A stretch of DNA of 64,000 bases from Aurantimonas endophytica (GCF_014196845.1 NZ_JACIEM010000001.1:1426001-1490000); one strand, 5' to 3'; counted from the first letter of the stretch, positions 48,050-59,957 are shown. The notes: generated by a model from the letters alone, not told the origin. Made by a program: numbers and translations.

Positions 48050-48516
48050 GCTACTGGGACGCGATCGTCATCGGCGAGAAGGTCGAGATCGGCTCGCACC
48101 GTTTCGAGGCGACGGACATCAAGCGCTTCGCCGCCAAATACGACCCGCAGCCCTTCCATCTCGACGAGGAAGCCGCCCGTCATTCGGTGCTCGGCGGGCT
48201 CTGCGCCTCCGGCTGGCATACGACCGCCGTGTGGATGCGGCTCAATATCGACAGCCAGACGGCGCGGATCAACGCGTTCGTCGCGGCCGGCAACCCGGTC
48301 CCGAAGGTGGGCCCCTCCCCTGGCCTCAAGAACCTGCGCTGGCTGAAGCCGATCTATGCCGGGGACACCGTGACCTTCACCCAGCACGTGACCGCCAAGC
48401 GAAAGTCCGCCAGCCGTCCCGGCTGGGGCGTCATCGAGTTCAGCTGCGAAGGCGTCAACCAGTCGGGTGAGACGGTGTTCTCCTTCGACGCCGCGGCGTT
48501 CTACGGCACCGACTGA
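48046..48516 (+). CDS. MaoC-like dehydratase (second of tandem pair)
   Basis: 156 residues from the ATG overlapping the previous stop (ATGA). Motif YDPQPFHLDEEAARHSVLGGLCASGWHT is nearly the same as in its neighbour (here split: YDPQPFHLDEEAARHS, then VLGGLCASGWHT). Active-site Asp and His are kept in both, so neither looks like a dead subunit. Substrate probably an enoyl-CoA, unproven. The two genes are convergent with bluB. Confidence 0.87.
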   Translation: MSYWDAIVIGEKVEIGSHRFEATDIKRFAAKYDPQPFHLDEEAARHSVLGGLCASGWHTTAVWMRLNIDSQTARINAFVAAGNPVPKVGPSPGLKNLRWLKPIYAGDTVTFTQHVTAKRKSASRPGWGVIEFSCEGVNQSGETVFSFDAAAFYGTD

Positions 48517-48545
48517 GCGTCGGCATCGCGGCGGCGGGATGCAGC

Positions 48546-49208
48546 TCAGCGCTGAATCAGACGGAGGCCGCCTTCGCTGTGGGCCTGCCAGCCTTCGCGC
48601 TCCAGCTCCGGCACGTCATCGGGTGCGCGCGGATAGCCGACGCAGAGATAGGCCACCAGCTGCCATTCGGCGGGCACGTCCAGCGCCGCCGCCACGACGT
48701 CCGGCTCGATGATCGACACCCAGCCGACCCCGAGACCGCGGCAGCGGGCGGCCAGCCAGAAATTATGGATCGCCGTGACCACCGAATAGCGCAGCATCTC
48801 GCGCATGGTCCGGATGCCAAGCCCATGCCCCTGGGTCGTGCCCTCGTCGCAGAAGACCGCCAGATGCACCGGCGCCGTGTCCAGCCCTTCCAGCTTCAGC
48901 CGCGCATAAAGCGGCGCCCTGTCATCGGGCTGGGCGGCGAGCGCCTCGGCATTGCAGCGCAGGAAGCTGGCACGGACGGCCGCACGACGCTGCGGATCGG
49001 CGACGGTAATGAAGCGCCAGGGCTGGCTGTTGCCGACCGACGGCGCGAGATCGCAGGCGGCGAGTGCCAGCGCCAGCTCGGCATCGGGCACTGTCCGCGG
49101 ATCGAAGGCGCGGACATCGCGGCGCCAGCGCAGCAGCGTCAGGAAACCGGCGAAGAAGCCATCGTCGAAATGCGGCGCGCCGTCATCGGCGTCTCCGCCC
49201 GCCGACAT
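48546..49208 (-). CDS. bluB: 5,6-dimethylbenzimidazole synthase
   Basis: 220 residues. Cleaves reduced FMN with oxygen to make the lower ligand of vitamin B12. BluB/nitroreductase-fold motifs: LRWRRDVRAFDP, LAPSVGNSQPWRFITV, REMLRYSVVTAIHNFWLAARCRGLGVGWVSI and VAYLCVGYPRAPDDVPELEREGW. The SVGNSQPWR region marks it off from ordinary nitroreductases. Coupled to apt by a one-base overlap (TGATG). No cobalamin riboswitch is seen because it is inside a transcript. Confidence 0.88.
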   Translation of the reverse strand: MSAGGDADDGAPHFDDGFFAGFLTLLRWRRDVRAFDPRTVPDAELALALAACDLAPSVGNSQPWRFITVADPQRRAAVRASFLRCNAEALAAQPDDRAPLYARLKLEGLDTAPVHLAVFCDEGTTQGHGLGIRTMREMLRYSVVTAIHNFWLAARCRGLGVGWVSIIEPDVVAAALDVPAEWQLVAYLCVGYPRAPDDVPELEREGWQAHSEGGLRLIQR

Positions 49209-49771
49209 CAGTGGCCCTCGAAAGCCACCAGCGTCCGCACCTCGACCCCCATCGCTTCGAGCTTCCTGCGGCCGCCGAGATCCGGCAAGTCGATGACGAA
49301 GCAGGCGGCGACGATCTCGGCGCCGAGCTCGCGCAGCAGGCGGACCGCCCCCTCGGCGGTGCCGCCGGTGGCGATCAGGTCGTCGGTCAGGAGCACGCGC
49401 TGGCCCGGCCGGACCGCGTCGCGGTGCATCTCCATCTCGTCGACGCCGTATTCCAGGCTGTATGCAATGCGCACCGTGTCGTGCGGCAGCTTGCCCTTCT
49501 TGCGAATGGGGACGAACCCGGCGGACAGCTGATGCGCCAGCGCCCCGCCCAGGATGAACCCGCGCGCCTCGATGCCGGCGACGAGATCGACCCGGTCGTC
49601 GCGGTGGCCCTCGACCAGCGCGTCCACGGCGGCGCTGAAGCTCGCCGGATCGGCGAGCAGCGTGGTGATGTCGCGGAAGAGAATCCCGGGCTTGGGATAG
49701 TCCGCAATCGTGCGGATCGCGGCGGCGAAATCCGTCGGGTCGCGAAGGGCCGGCGCCGCGTCATTCGCCAT
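49208..49771 (-). CDS. apt: adenine phosphoribosyltransferase
   Basis: 187 residues from [11 protein letters not shown]. Salvages adenine to AMP with PRPP. Motifs: [37 protein letters not shown], the PRPP loop [25 protein letters not shown]. Located between the monooxygenase and bluB, all on the minus strand. An upstream start would add unrelated residues and is rejected. Confidence 0.95.
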   Translation of the reverse strand: MANDAAPALRDPTDFAAAIRTIADYPKPGILFRDITTLLADPASFSAAVDALVEGHRDDRVDLVAGIEARGFILGGALAHQLSAGFVPIRKKGKLPHDTVRIAYSLEYGVDEMEMHRDAVRPGQRVLLTDDLIATGGTAEGAVRLLRELGAEIVAACFVIDLPDLGGRRKLEAMGVEVRTLVAFEGH

Positions 49772-49772
49772 G

Positions 49773-50093
49773 TCAGCCGTCCTTGCCGATGGTCTGGATG
49801 ACCTCGAAGCCCTCGAACTGCGGGTGGCCGTCATAGAGCGGCTTGGTGCTGCCGGCGCCGCCATGGGCGGCGCGAAACGCCTCCGACTTCGTCCAGGCCT
49901 CGAAGGAAGGATAGTCCTGCCAGATCGTGTGAGAGGAATAGAGCCGGTGCCCTTCCCGCTCCGGTCCCTTCAGGAGGTGGAACTCGACAAAGCCCGGAAC
50001 CTCCGGAAGCTTCGACTCGCGGCTCATCCACAGCGTCTCGAAATCGGCTTCCGAGCCGGGCAGAACCTTGAAGCGGTTCATCGCGATATACAT
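49773..50093 (-). CDS. antibiotic biosynthesis monooxygenase / IsdG-HmuQ-like protein
   Basis: 106 residues from [10 protein letters not shown], with AGGAG seven bases upstream. Dimeric alpha+beta barrel with IsdG-type residues: Asn in IAMNRFKV, Trp in [14 protein letters not shown] and the following His. [16 protein letters not shown] and [17 protein letters not shown] match the rhizobial HmuQ/HmuD group of heme-degrading monooxygenases. Heme cleavage is inference. Placed after petC and before apt, but a terminator separates it from petC. Confidence 0.75.
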   Translation of the reverse strand: MYIAMNRFKVLPGSEADFETLWMSRESKLPEVPGFVEFHLLKGPEREGHRLYSSHTIWQDYPSFEAWTKSEAFRAAHGGAGSTKPLYDGHPQFEGFEVIQTIGKDG

Positions 50094-50154
50094 CGGCATT
50101 CTCCTCACGTCTGGTCACCGGCTTCCGGCGGTTCGCAACCTCGCACGGCGGACC

Positions 50155-50186
50155 GCCAAAGAAAAAGGGAGCCGTGGCCCCCTTTT
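50155..50186 (-). terminator. rho-independent terminator of the petABC operon
   Basis: The arms AAAAGGG-A-GCC and GGC-C-CCCTTTT pair around a short loop. Read on the minus strand the hairpin is followed by TTTTTCTTT. It starts 29 bp after the petC stop codon. Confidence 0.75.
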
Positions 50187-50214
50187 CCGTCATTTCGAAG
50201 GAGACGCTATCAGG

Positions 50215-51156
50215 TCAGTGCGGGGTGTTCGCCCAGACCCGACGCTTCACCAGGAACATCATCACCGCGAAGATGACCAGGAAGATCATCACCACGAAGC
50301 CGGTCGCCTTGCGCTCGACGAGGTGGGGCTCCGCCGCCCACATCATGAAGGCTGCGACGTCGCGCGAATACTGGTCCACCGTCTGCGGCGCACCGTCGGT
50401 GTACTCGACCTGGTCGTCGGAGATCGGCGGCGGCATGGCCAGCGCCGGACCGGCGATGAAGTAGGGGTTGTAATAGGTGCCCGGCTGGATCTCGAGACCG
50501 GCCGGCGCTTCCTCGTCGTACCCCGTCAGCAGAGCGTGAATATAGTCGACGCCCGCCTCCTGGTACTGGGTGAAGATATCGAAGACGAAGGTCGGAAAGC
50601 CCCGCTCGACGGCGCGGGCCTTGGCGAGCAGCGAGAAGTCCGGGGGAGCGGCGCCGTTATTGGCGGCCGCCGCGGCTTCCGGGTTGGGGAACGGCGCCGG
50701 GAAGCGGTCCGAGGGCGTGCCGGGACGCTCGAACATCTCGCCCGAATCGTTCGGCCCGTCCTGCACCTGGAACTGCGCCGCGAAGGTCTGCACCTGCTCC
50801 TCGCTGTAGCCGAGGTCGGCCAGCGAGCGCATCGAGACGAGGTTCATGGAGTGACAGACGGCGCAGGCCTCCTGGTAGACCTTCAGGCCGCGCTGCAGCT
50901 GCCCGAGATCCCAGTGGCCGAACGGACCGGCGAAGGTCCAGCTCATCTCCTCGGGGCGCTTCAGCGGGTAATGCGGCGTCTCGGCATGACCCTCTTCGGC
51001 AACTTCGGCAGCGGGATCTTCGCCCGTTGCCGCGGCTTCGGTCTCGGCCGCGTCGTTCTCGACCGGGCCCTGGCCGCCATCTTGCTGGGCGGTCGCCACC
51101 GCCACCGGGCCGAAGAGCAGGCCGGCGGCAAGAAGGGCTGACAGGAGTCTTTTCAT
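50215..51156 (-). CDS. petC: cytochrome c1 of the bc1 complex
   Basis: 313 residues. A signal peptide (LLSALLAAGLLFGPVAVATAQ), then an acidic Ala/Glu-rich stretch of about 50 residues that is not in most homologues. Haem attachment is CAVCH in VYQEACAVCHSMNLVSMRSL. A C-terminal membrane anchor (GFVVMIFLVIFAVMMFLVKRRVW) is present. Electron carrier between Rieske and soluble cytochrome c. Third gene after petA and petB. Confidence 0.94.
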   Translation of the reverse strand: MKRLLSALLAAGLLFGPVAVATAQQDGGQGPVENDAAETEAAATGEDPAAEVAEEGHAETPHYPLKRPEEMSWTFAGPFGHWDLGQLQRGLKVYQEACAVCHSMNLVSMRSLADLGYSEEQVQTFAAQFQVQDGPNDSGEMFERPGTPSDRFPAPFPNPEAAAAANNGAAPPDFSLLAKARAVERGFPTFVFDIFTQYQEAGVDYIHALLTGYDEEAPAGLEIQPGTYYNPYFIAGPALAMPPPISDDQVEYTDGAPQTVDQYSRDVAAFMMWAAEPHLVERKATGFVVMIFLVIFAVMMFLVKRRVWANTPH

Positions 51157-51183
51157 GGATATGTCTCTCTTCGAACCGTCAGG

Positions 51184-52479
51184 TCAGCCGTGGGTTTCCG
51201 GGGAAGCCGTCGCACCGGCCGGGTGTCCGCGCGCCGCGCTCTTGGCGAGCACAGCCTCGGTGATCGAGTTCGGGAGCTTCTTCGGCTTCTCGACCAGGCC
51301 GAGGACCGGCATGACGATCAGGAAGTGGGCGAAGTAGTAGATCGTCCCGATCAGGGCGAGCACCGGGTAGATGCCTTCCGCAGGCTTGGCGCCGAGCCAG
51401 CCGAGGAAGATGGCGTTCGCCACGAAGATCCAGAAGAAGATCTTGTACATCGGCCGGAAGACGCTCGAGCGAACCCGCGACGTGTCCAGCCACGGGACGA
51501 AGAACAGGACGATGATCGAGCCGAACATCACCAGAACGCCGCCGAGCTTGGAGTCGATCGGTCCGATGTCGAAGGTGATGGCCCGCAGCATGGCGTAGAA
51601 GGGCAGGAAGTACCATTCCGGCACGATGTGCGACGGCGTCTTCAGCGAGTTGGCGGGGATGTAGTTGTCCGCATGGCCCATGTAGTTGGGCATGTAGAAG
51701 ACGAAATACGCGAAGATCGCCAGGAAGACGACCATGGCGAAGCCGTCCTTGATCGTCGCGTGCGGGGTGAACGGCACGGTATCCTTCGACGACTTCACCT
51801 CGACGCCGGTCGGGTTGGTCTGGCCGGTGACGTGCAGCGCCCAGACATGCAGGATCACCACGCCGGCGATCATGAACGGCAGCAGGTAATGCAGCGAGAA
51901 GAAGCGGTTGAGCGTGGCGTTGTCGACGGCGAAACCGCCGAGCAGCAGCTGCTGGATTGGCTCGCCGATCAGCGGGAATGCGGTGAAGAAGCCGGTGATG
52001 ACCGTGGCGCCCCAGAACGACATCTGGCCCCAGGGCAGCACGTAGCCCATGAACGCCGTCGCCATCATCAGGAGGAAGATGATCACGCCGAGGATCCACA
52101 GCACCTCGCGCGGTGCCTTGTAGGAGCCGTAATAGAGGCCGCGGAAGATGTGGAGATAGACGGCGATGAAGAAGAACGACGCGCCGTTGGCGTGCATGTA
52201 GCGGAGCAGCCAGCCCCAGTTCACGTCGCGCATGATCTTCTCGACCGACTCGAAGGCCAGCGCCGAGGATGCGGCATAGTGCATCGCCAGCACGACGCCG
52301 GTGAGGATCTGCAGCACCAGGAAGACCGCGAGGATGCCGCCGAAGGTGTAGGCGTAGTTCAGGTTGCGCGGCACCGGATAGGCGACGAACGAGTCGTAGA
52401 CCAGGCGCGGCAGCGGCAGCCGCGCGTCCATCCACTGCATGATCCCGCTGGACGGCACGTAGGAAGAATGACCACTCAT
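51184..52479 (-). CDS. petB: cytochrome b of the bc1 complex
   Basis: 431 residues with eight transmembrane helices. The four haem-ligand histidines lie in [22 protein letters not shown] and [21 protein letters not shown], and the Qo-site PEWYF motif in [15 protein letters not shown]. Holds the two b haems and both quinone sites. Separate from petC, unlike the fused fbcH gene of Bradyrhizobium. Confidence 0.96.
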   Translation of the reverse strand: MSGHSSYVPSSGIMQWMDARLPLPRLVYDSFVAYPVPRNLNYAYTFGGILAVFLVLQILTGVVLAMHYAASSALAFESVEKIMRDVNWGWLLRYMHANGASFFFIAVYLHIFRGLYYGSYKAPREVLWILGVIIFLLMMATAFMGYVLPWGQMSFWGATVITGFFTAFPLIGEPIQQLLLGGFAVDNATLNRFFSLHYLLPFMIAGVVILHVWALHVTGQTNPTGVEVKSSKDTVPFTPHATIKDGFAMVVFLAIFAYFVFYMPNYMGHADNYIPANSLKTPSHIVPEWYFLPFYAMLRAITFDIGPIDSKLGGVLVMFGSIIVLFFVPWLDTSRVRSSVFRPMYKIFFWIFVANAIFLGWLGAKPAEGIYPVLALIGTIYYFAHFLIVMPVLGLVEKPKKLPNSITEAVLAKSAARGHPAGATASPETHG

Positions 52480-52499
52480 GATGTGTACCCTCTAACCGA

Positions 52500-53060
52500 T
52501 CAGCCGATGCGGACGGTGGTGTCGGACGTGAACGTGAAAGGCGGGATCTCCATGTTGGTCGGAGCAGGTCCCTGCCGGATGCGTCCGGCGGTATCGTAGT
52601 GCGAGCCGTGGCACGGGCAGAACCAGCCGTCGTAGTTCCCCGACTGGCCGAGCGGGATGCAGCCGAGATGCGTGCAGACGCCGACCATCACCAGCCACTG
52701 CTCGCGCCCTTCGGCGGCGCGGTTCACGTCCGTCGCCGGCGCGTCGGCCGCGATGTTGGCATTGCGGGCGATCGGATCCTTGAGTTCGCCAAGATCGGTG
52801 GTCTTGGCTTCCTCGACCTCCTGGGCGGTACGCTGGCGGATGAAGATCGGCTTGCCGCGCCATTTGGCGGTGATCGACTGTCCTTCCGCGACCTGGCTGA
52901 CGTCCACATCGATCTCAGCCAGCGCGAGCGTCGCCGCATCCGGGTTCATCTGGTCGATGAACGGCCAGACGAAGGCGGCGGCACCGACCGCGGCGACGGC
53001 GCCGGTCGCTATATAGAGGAAGTCCCGACGGGTCGGTTCGGCGGTGTCGTTGACGCTCAC
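52500..53060 (-). CDS. petA: Rieske iron-sulphur subunit of the bc1 complex
   Basis: 186 residues, GTG start at 53060 with AAGGAG some 11 bases upstream. Tat-type RRDFLYIATGAVAAVGAAAFVWPF anchor, then the Rieske cluster ligands CTHLGCIPLG and CPCHGSHYD. Accepts electrons from ubiquinol and passes them to cytochrome c1. First gene of petABC. Upstream non-coding sequence (about 310 bp) should hold the PetR-controlled promoter. Confidence 0.94.
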   Translation of the reverse strand: MSVNDTAEPTRRDFLYIATGAVAAVGAAAFVWPFIDQMNPDAATLALAEIDVDVSQVAEGQSITAKWRGKPIFIRQRTAQEVEEAKTTDLGELKDPIARNANIAADAPATDVNRAAEGREQWLVMVGVCTHLGCIPLGQSGNYDGWFCPCHGSHYDTAGRIRQGPAPTNMEIPPFTFTSDTTVRIG

Positions 53061-53371
53061 GGCGGCTGCCACTCCTTGACTGGTCTCGCGCGGATCGACC
53101 GCTTCTTGCCGATTCCGGCCGATGCGGCAAGGGGAGACGCGGCCGGACGGCCGCAACGCCCTTCAGGCGATGACGATTTCGCGCCGGTTCTAAGCGGGAT
53201 GCTGGCCCATTGTCCAGACTAGAAGGGCTTTAAGGTCGTTCTGTCGCGCGGCGTGCGAGGCCGGCACCGGAGCTACGCGTGACGGCAGGTCCCCCGGCGG
53301 CTGGCAAGCGTCTCAGGAAGGCGCGCGACCGGGCACGCCTTCCTGTCAAATCGCAGATGCCCTGGTGGGCC
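53061..53371. other. leader and promoter region of petABC, with a 10-bp hairpin
   Basis: No gene. CAGGAAGGCG and CGCCTTCCTG (53314-53323 and 53336-53345) form a stem with a 12-nt loop close to the end of the basic hypothetical gene on the same strand, and may end that transcript. The petABC promoter is expected in the rest, but I cannot point to boxes with confidence. Confidence 0.5.
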
Positions 53372-53884
53372 TCAGCGCACCTTGCGGCTGCGCTCCAGCA
53401 CCGGACGGCCGCCTTCGCCGTCGAAATTGCCGGACGGGGCGATGCCCTCGTTGGGGATCGGCTGCATGCCCTCGTCGGCGGTTCGCGAACGCGGCCGCTT
53501 GGGCCGTTGTGCCTTGGCCGCGTTGGCCTGCTTCAGGGCGCGCCGCGCATTGCGGACCAACTCGCTCTTTGCTTCGGCGCTGCCGCGGCGGGTCCTTTCC
53601 TTGTTGACCCGTTTCAGCGCGGCCGAGAGGACGCTGCCTTTTTCCTGGCTGCCCGTATCGTCGGTCGCCGCACGAGCACCTGCGGGCGCGGATTTGCCGC
53701 GCATTTCCCGCCGCTGCTGGCGGGCAATGCCCTGGGCCCGGTCGCGACGATCGCGCAGCCGCTTGATCAACGCCGTCAGATCGGAGTCGCTGAGTTCCGC
53801 CAGGACCGGATGATGGGTCTGCGCAACGGTTTCGCGCTCGTCGGCGCTGAGGAGTCGGTCTTCTTCGCGTCGTGTTCGGGCCAT
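53372..53884 (-). CDS. basic hypothetical protein
   Basis: 170 residues, very rich in Arg, Lys and Ala, with no hydrophobic segment. The N-terminal half is helical (ADERETVAQTHHPVLAELSDSDLTALIKRLRDRRDRAQ) and the rest looks disordered, so it may bind nucleic acid. Matches the style of a conserved Rhizobiales hypothetical found near petABC and ABC exporters. No named domain recognised. Confidence 0.65.
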   Translation of the reverse strand: MARTRREEDRLLSADERETVAQTHHPVLAELSDSDLTALIKRLRDRRDRAQGIARQQRREMRGKSAPAGARAATDDTGSQEKGSVLSAALKRVNKERTRRGSAEAKSELVRNARRALKQANAAKAQRPKRPRSRTADEGMQPIPNEGIAPSGNFDGEGGRPVLERSRKVR

Positions 53885-53997
53885 CGATTCTCACTCTGTC
53901 GTTCTTTGAAATGAATGGTCGTGTAAGACCTAACCCCCTCGGCGCCCCGGGGTTGCAGTCCAGTGGCACGAACGGGCGCTCCCGCGTCCGGCCACGC

Positions 53998-55907
53998 CTA
54001 CTCCGCCGCCGCCGCCCCCTCTTCCGCGTCCGCATCGGCATAGAGGAACCCGCCCGACTGCCGGGCCCACAGGCTGGCATAGAGCCCGCCCGAGGCGGCG
54101 AGCTCGGCGTGGGTGCCCTCCTCGACGATCCGGCCCTTGTCAAGGACGATCAAGCGGTCCATCGCCGCGATGGTGGACAGGCGGTGGGCGATGGCGATGA
54201 CCGTCTTGCCCTGCATCATCTTGGTCAGATTGTCCTGGATCGCCGCCTCCACCTCCGAGTCGAGAGCGGCGGTCGCCTCGTCGAGGACGAGGATCGGCGC
54301 GTCCTTGAGCAGCACCCGGGCGATCGCGATGCGCTGGCGCTGGCCGCCGGAAAGCTTGATGCCGCGCTCGCCGACATGCGCGTCGTAGCCCTCGCGGCCC
54401 TTCGGGTCGCGCAGCGTCGGGATGAACTCCTCGGCGCTGGCGCGCTCGGCCGCCGAGAGGATGTCGCCGTCTTCGGAGCCAGGCCGGCCATAGGCGATAT
54501 TGTCGCGGATCGAGCGGTGCAGCAGCGAAGTGTCCTGGGTGACCACGCCGATCGCGGACCGCAGCGAGGCCTGCGTGACTTTGGCGATGTCCTGCCCGTC
54601 GATGAGGATCCGCCCACCCTCGAGGTCGTAGAGCCGCAGCAGCAGGTTGACGAGCGTCGTCTTGCCGGCGCCGGAACGCCCGACCAGCCCGACCTTCTCG
54701 CCGGGCCGGATCGTCAAGGAGAGACGCTCGATGATGCCGGCGCCCTTGCCATAATGGAAGGTCACGTCCTCGTAGCGGATCTCGCCGCGCTTCGTGACCA
54801 GCGGCTGCGCCTGCGGGTCGTCGACCAGCGTCGGCACGCGCGTCACCGTCGCCACGGCATCCTGGATTGTGCCGTAATTGCGCACGAGGCCGTTGATGTT
54901 GAACATCATCCAGCCGGACATCTGGTTGAGGCGCAGGACCAGGCCGAGCGCCGTCGCCACCCCGCCCGTCGAGACGCTGCCCGCCTGCCAGCCGACGAGC
55001 GCGACGGCGCCGACACCAGTCATCATGAAGCCATTGAGGACGGCGACCGCGGTGCGGACTTCGGTCAGCGCGCGGGTCATCCGCCGCGTCGTGTCGACGA
55101 GGTGCTGGAAGCCTTCCTTGACGAAACTGTCCTCGCGGCGGTCGGAGTCGAAAAGCTTCACCGACAGGATGTTGGTGAAGGCATCGACCACCCTGCCCGA
55201 GACGGCGGAGCGGGCCTCCGCAGCGGCGCGGCCGTTCTCGCGGATGCGCGGCAGGAGATTGCGCACGATCCAGACATAGCCGAGCGACCAGACCGCCAGC
55301 ACAACCGCCATGCGCCAGTCGATGGCGCCGAGGATCGTCACCGTCAGGACGATGAAGGTGACGAATGACCAGAAGGTCTGCAGCACGGTGGTGATGAAGT
55401 CGCCGGTCGCCTGTCCGACCTGCTGCACCTTCTGGGCCAGGCGACCGGCGAAGTCGTTCTGGAAGAAGGTGTAGGTCTGTTCCATCAGCCGCCGATAGCT
55501 CTGCCAGCGGATGCGGTTGTAGAAGCTGGGCGAGACGACCTGCTCCTCCAGCACCGAGGCGAGGAACAGGATTACCGAGCGGCCGACCAGCGTGATGAAG
55601 GCGAGGCCCGCGATCAGCCAGAAATGGTCGGTGAACAGCGTCTCAGGCGAGGACTGGCCCAGCGCGTCGACCAGCCAGCCGACGCCGGTGAACATCACCA
55701 CCTCGATCCCGCCGGTCAGGCCGCCGGTGATCAGCAGCCCGAGCAGCGGCCATTTCGCCTGTTTGGCGAAGTGCCAGATGAAGCGGTTGGTCTCGTCCGG
55801 CAGCGGCTCGAGATGGCCGGTCCGGTTGAGCCGCGCATCCTCGCGGTCCTCGCCCTCGTCCTCGAACGGATCGAGCCAGTTTTCGAAGCGCTGGAGAAGC
55901 CGGTCCA

Positions 55908-55911
<4 letters not shown>
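53998..55911 (-). CDS. ABC exporter, fused permease-ATPase (subunit 2)
   Basis: 637 residues. Six transmembrane helices (about 55-320) precede a nucleotide-binding domain: Walker A GRSGAGKTTLVNLLLR, signature LSGGQRQRIAIARVLL, Walker B ILVLDEATAALDSEVE, H loop AIAHRLSTI. MsbA/LmrA-type exporter, substrate unknown. Its start overlaps the stop of a paralogous ABC gene (ATGA), pointing to a heterodimeric exporter. Confidence 0.92.
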
Positions 55912-57782
<1,871 letters not shown>

Positions 57783-58006
57783 GGACGTACTTCCAATCGA
57801 TGTGCCGCAAGGGACCAGCTGGCGCCGGATCGCCAAGCGGATGAGAGACGGCCTCGCCGACGCCGCTGCGCCTTTCGGGCGGGCGCTATGGTCGGGTCAA
57901 ATCCGATGCTGTCGCCGCGTGGCGGGCGCGGCTTCCACGATATAGGCAGGGTTTGCGAAGATTCACGCCCTGCCTGGGCCGCCTACGCCATTTGGACGAA
58001 CCGACG

Positions 58007-58540
58007 ATGACGAGCGATCCCGAGAACAGTGTGGCCGGCGGACCGGATCTTGCGCAGTCGAGCCCGGTGCCGCAGCCATCCATCGCGCTGTACCAGCCCG
58101 ACATTGCGGGCAATACCGGGACGATCCTGAGGCTGGGCGCGTGTCTGGGTCTCACGGTCGAGGTGATCGGCCCCGCCGGCTTCGATCTCTCCGATCGGGC
58201 CCTGCGGCGGGCCGGGATGGACTATATCGAGATGTCGCAGCTGGTCCGCCATGTCGACCGCGAGGCCTTCGACAATGCACGGCGGAGCGCCGGGCGGCGA
58301 CTGGTGCTGCTGACGACGAAGGCGGACACGAACTATACCGATTTCGCCTTCAGCGCGCGCGACACGCTGCTGTTCGGCCGCGAGAGCGCCGGCGTACCGG
58401 ACGACCTGCACGAGGTCGCCGACGCGCGCCTGACGATCCCGATGCAGAAGGGGACGCGGTCCCTCAACCTCGCAGTTTCGGTGGCGATGGTCGCCGGCGA
58501 AGCGCTTCGGCAGTTGCGGTGGTCGGCTTCTCGCCGGTAG
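58007..58540 (+). CDS. trmL: tRNA (cytidine(34)-2'-O)-methyltransferase
   Basis: 177 residues from MTSDPENS. A SPOUT methyltransferase that modifies the wobble base of tRNA-Leu. Motifs: PDIAGNTGTILRLGACLGL, LLFGRESAGVPDDLHE and the knot PMQKGTRSLNLAVSVAMVAGEALRQL. About 25 residues longer at the N-terminus than E. coli TrmL. Followed by the antiporter and hemF in this window. Confidence 0.92.
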   Translation: MTSDPENSVAGGPDLAQSSPVPQPSIALYQPDIAGNTGTILRLGACLGLTVEVIGPAGFDLSDRALRRAGMDYIEMSQLVRHVDREAFDNARRSAGRRLVLLTTKADTNYTDFAFSARDTLLFGRESAGVPDDLHEVADARLTIPMQKGTRSLNLAVSVAMVAGEALRQLRWSASRR

Positions 58541-58700
58541 CGGACGCCGGTGGCGTTCACGGGGAAGACGCCGGTCGATACGGTTGGAAAACGCCGGCCT
58601 CTTCCCATCTTGGGGACGGCCGCATCATTCCCTACCGCCTGTTTGCGCCGGCGTTGCGGCCTTCGCCATTCGACGACGCTCGACAGGAACTGGAGTTCAC

Positions 58701-59678
58701 GTGCTGCTGACATGGGATTGGGTCTATCTGGCCGTGGGCGCCGTATTGTTGTTCGGTGGCGGTGAATTCCTCGTCCGCGGCAGCGTCTCGATCGCCGACC
58801 GCTTCGGCATCTCCAAGCTGGTCGTCGGCCTCGTCATCGTCGGCTTCGGCACGTCCGCGCCGGAACTGCTCGTCTCCATCCAGGCAGCGCTCGGCGGTTC
58901 GCCAGACATTTCGGTCGGCAACGTCGTCGGCTCCAACATCGCCAACGTCCTGCTGATCGTCGGTGTCGCGGCGCTGATCGCGCCGGTGGCCAACAGCGAT
59001 CCGGCGATCCGGCGCGACCTCGTCGTGATGGTACTGGCCTCCATCGGCGTCACGGCGATCTTCTTCACCGGCGAGATCAGCCGGCTGACGGGCGTCGCCA
59101 TGCTGGCCGCCCTCGCCCTCTATCTCGGCGTCACCTACGCGCTGGAAGCGCGCCGGGTGAAGGCCGCCAACGGCGACGCAGGGGCAATCGAGAAGAGCGA
59201 ATACGCCGAGGAGCAGGCGCAGAAGCCGATGTCGCTGTTCCTGGCGATCGTTGCAGCGCTCCTCGGCCTCGTGCTGCTGGTCGTCGGCGCGCGTCTGATG
59301 GTCAACGGCGCCGTCGGCATCGCCCGCGGCTTCGGCATCTCCGAGGCGGTGATCGGCGTGACCGTAGTCGCCATCGGCACTTCCCTGCCGGAGCTGGCGA
59401 CCGCCATCATCGCGTCGTGGCGACGGCACGCCGAAGTGGTTCTCGCCAACGTCGTCGGCTCGAACATCTTCAACCTGCTCTGCATCCTGAGCATCACGGC
59501 GATCATCGCGCCGATCGGGGTCGCCCATCGCTTCGCCGTGCTGGACGGTCCGCTGATGACTGCGATCGCGATCGCGACGCTCATCTATCTTTTCGCCTTC
59601 CGCTCGATCGGGCGGTGGACCGGTGCGCTGCTGCTGGCGCTCTACGCCGGCTACATGGGGATGCAGGCCGTCGCCTGA
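58701..59678 (+). CDS. calcium/sodium antiporter, YrbG-type
   Basis: 325 residues, GTG start with GGAG five bases upstream. Ten hydrophobic helices in two inverted Na/Ca-exchanger repeats, each with the alpha motif: VIVGFGTSAPELLVSIQAALGGSPDISVGNVVGSNIANVLL and VVAIGTSLPELATAIIASW with VLANVVGSNIFNLLCILS. Acidic residues in both ion-binding repeats are kept. Inner membrane. Confidence 0.93.
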   Translation: MLLTWDWVYLAVGAVLLFGGGEFLVRGSVSIADRFGISKLVVGLVIVGFGTSAPELLVSIQAALGGSPDISVGNVVGSNIANVLLIVGVAALIAPVANSDPAIRRDLVVMVLASIGVTAIFFTGEISRLTGVAMLAALALYLGVTYALEARRVKAANGDAGAIEKSEYAEEQAQKPMSLFLAIVAALLGLVLLVVGARLMVNGAVGIARGFGISEAVIGVTVVAIGTSLPELATAIIASWRRHAEVVLANVVGSNIFNLLCILSITAIIAPIGVAHRFAVLDGPLMTAIAIATLIYLFAFRSIGRWTGALLLALYAGYMGMQAVA

Positions 59679-59696
59679 TGGCCGGCCAGCGCCGGC

Positions 59697-59957
59697 TCAG
59701 TCGGCGCTGGGCAGGCGGCGCATCGTGAACTCCACCTCGTCTCCCGGCAGCAGCCGCCAGCTTTCGACCGAGGTCCAGTAGGCGGCCTTGGGATAGCGCT
59801 CGAACCACTCGCGTGCCTTGCTGCGGGCGGCGTCGCGCGGCAGCGTGAACGTCTCGCGCACGAAGCTGTCGCCGCTCGTGCCGCCGGCACGTTCGTTGCG
59901 GCCGCGGTGCAGCTGCCGTCTCAGGCCGTCGAGCGGCGGGCGAGAGAGCCGTGACAT
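59697..59957 (-). CDS. small conserved hypothetical protein
   Basis: 86 residues from [20 protein letters not shown] nine bases upstream. Basic N-terminus, then [55 protein letters not shown]-like sequence (given here in outline: the [18 protein letters not shown] stretch is the most distinctive). No membrane segment. Divergent from hemF. Not recognised as a named family. Confidence 0.7.
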   Translation of the reverse strand: MSRLSRPPLDGLRRQLHRGRNERAGGTSGDSFVRETFTLPRDAARSKAREWFERYPKAAYWTSVESWRLLPGDEVEFTMRRLPSAD

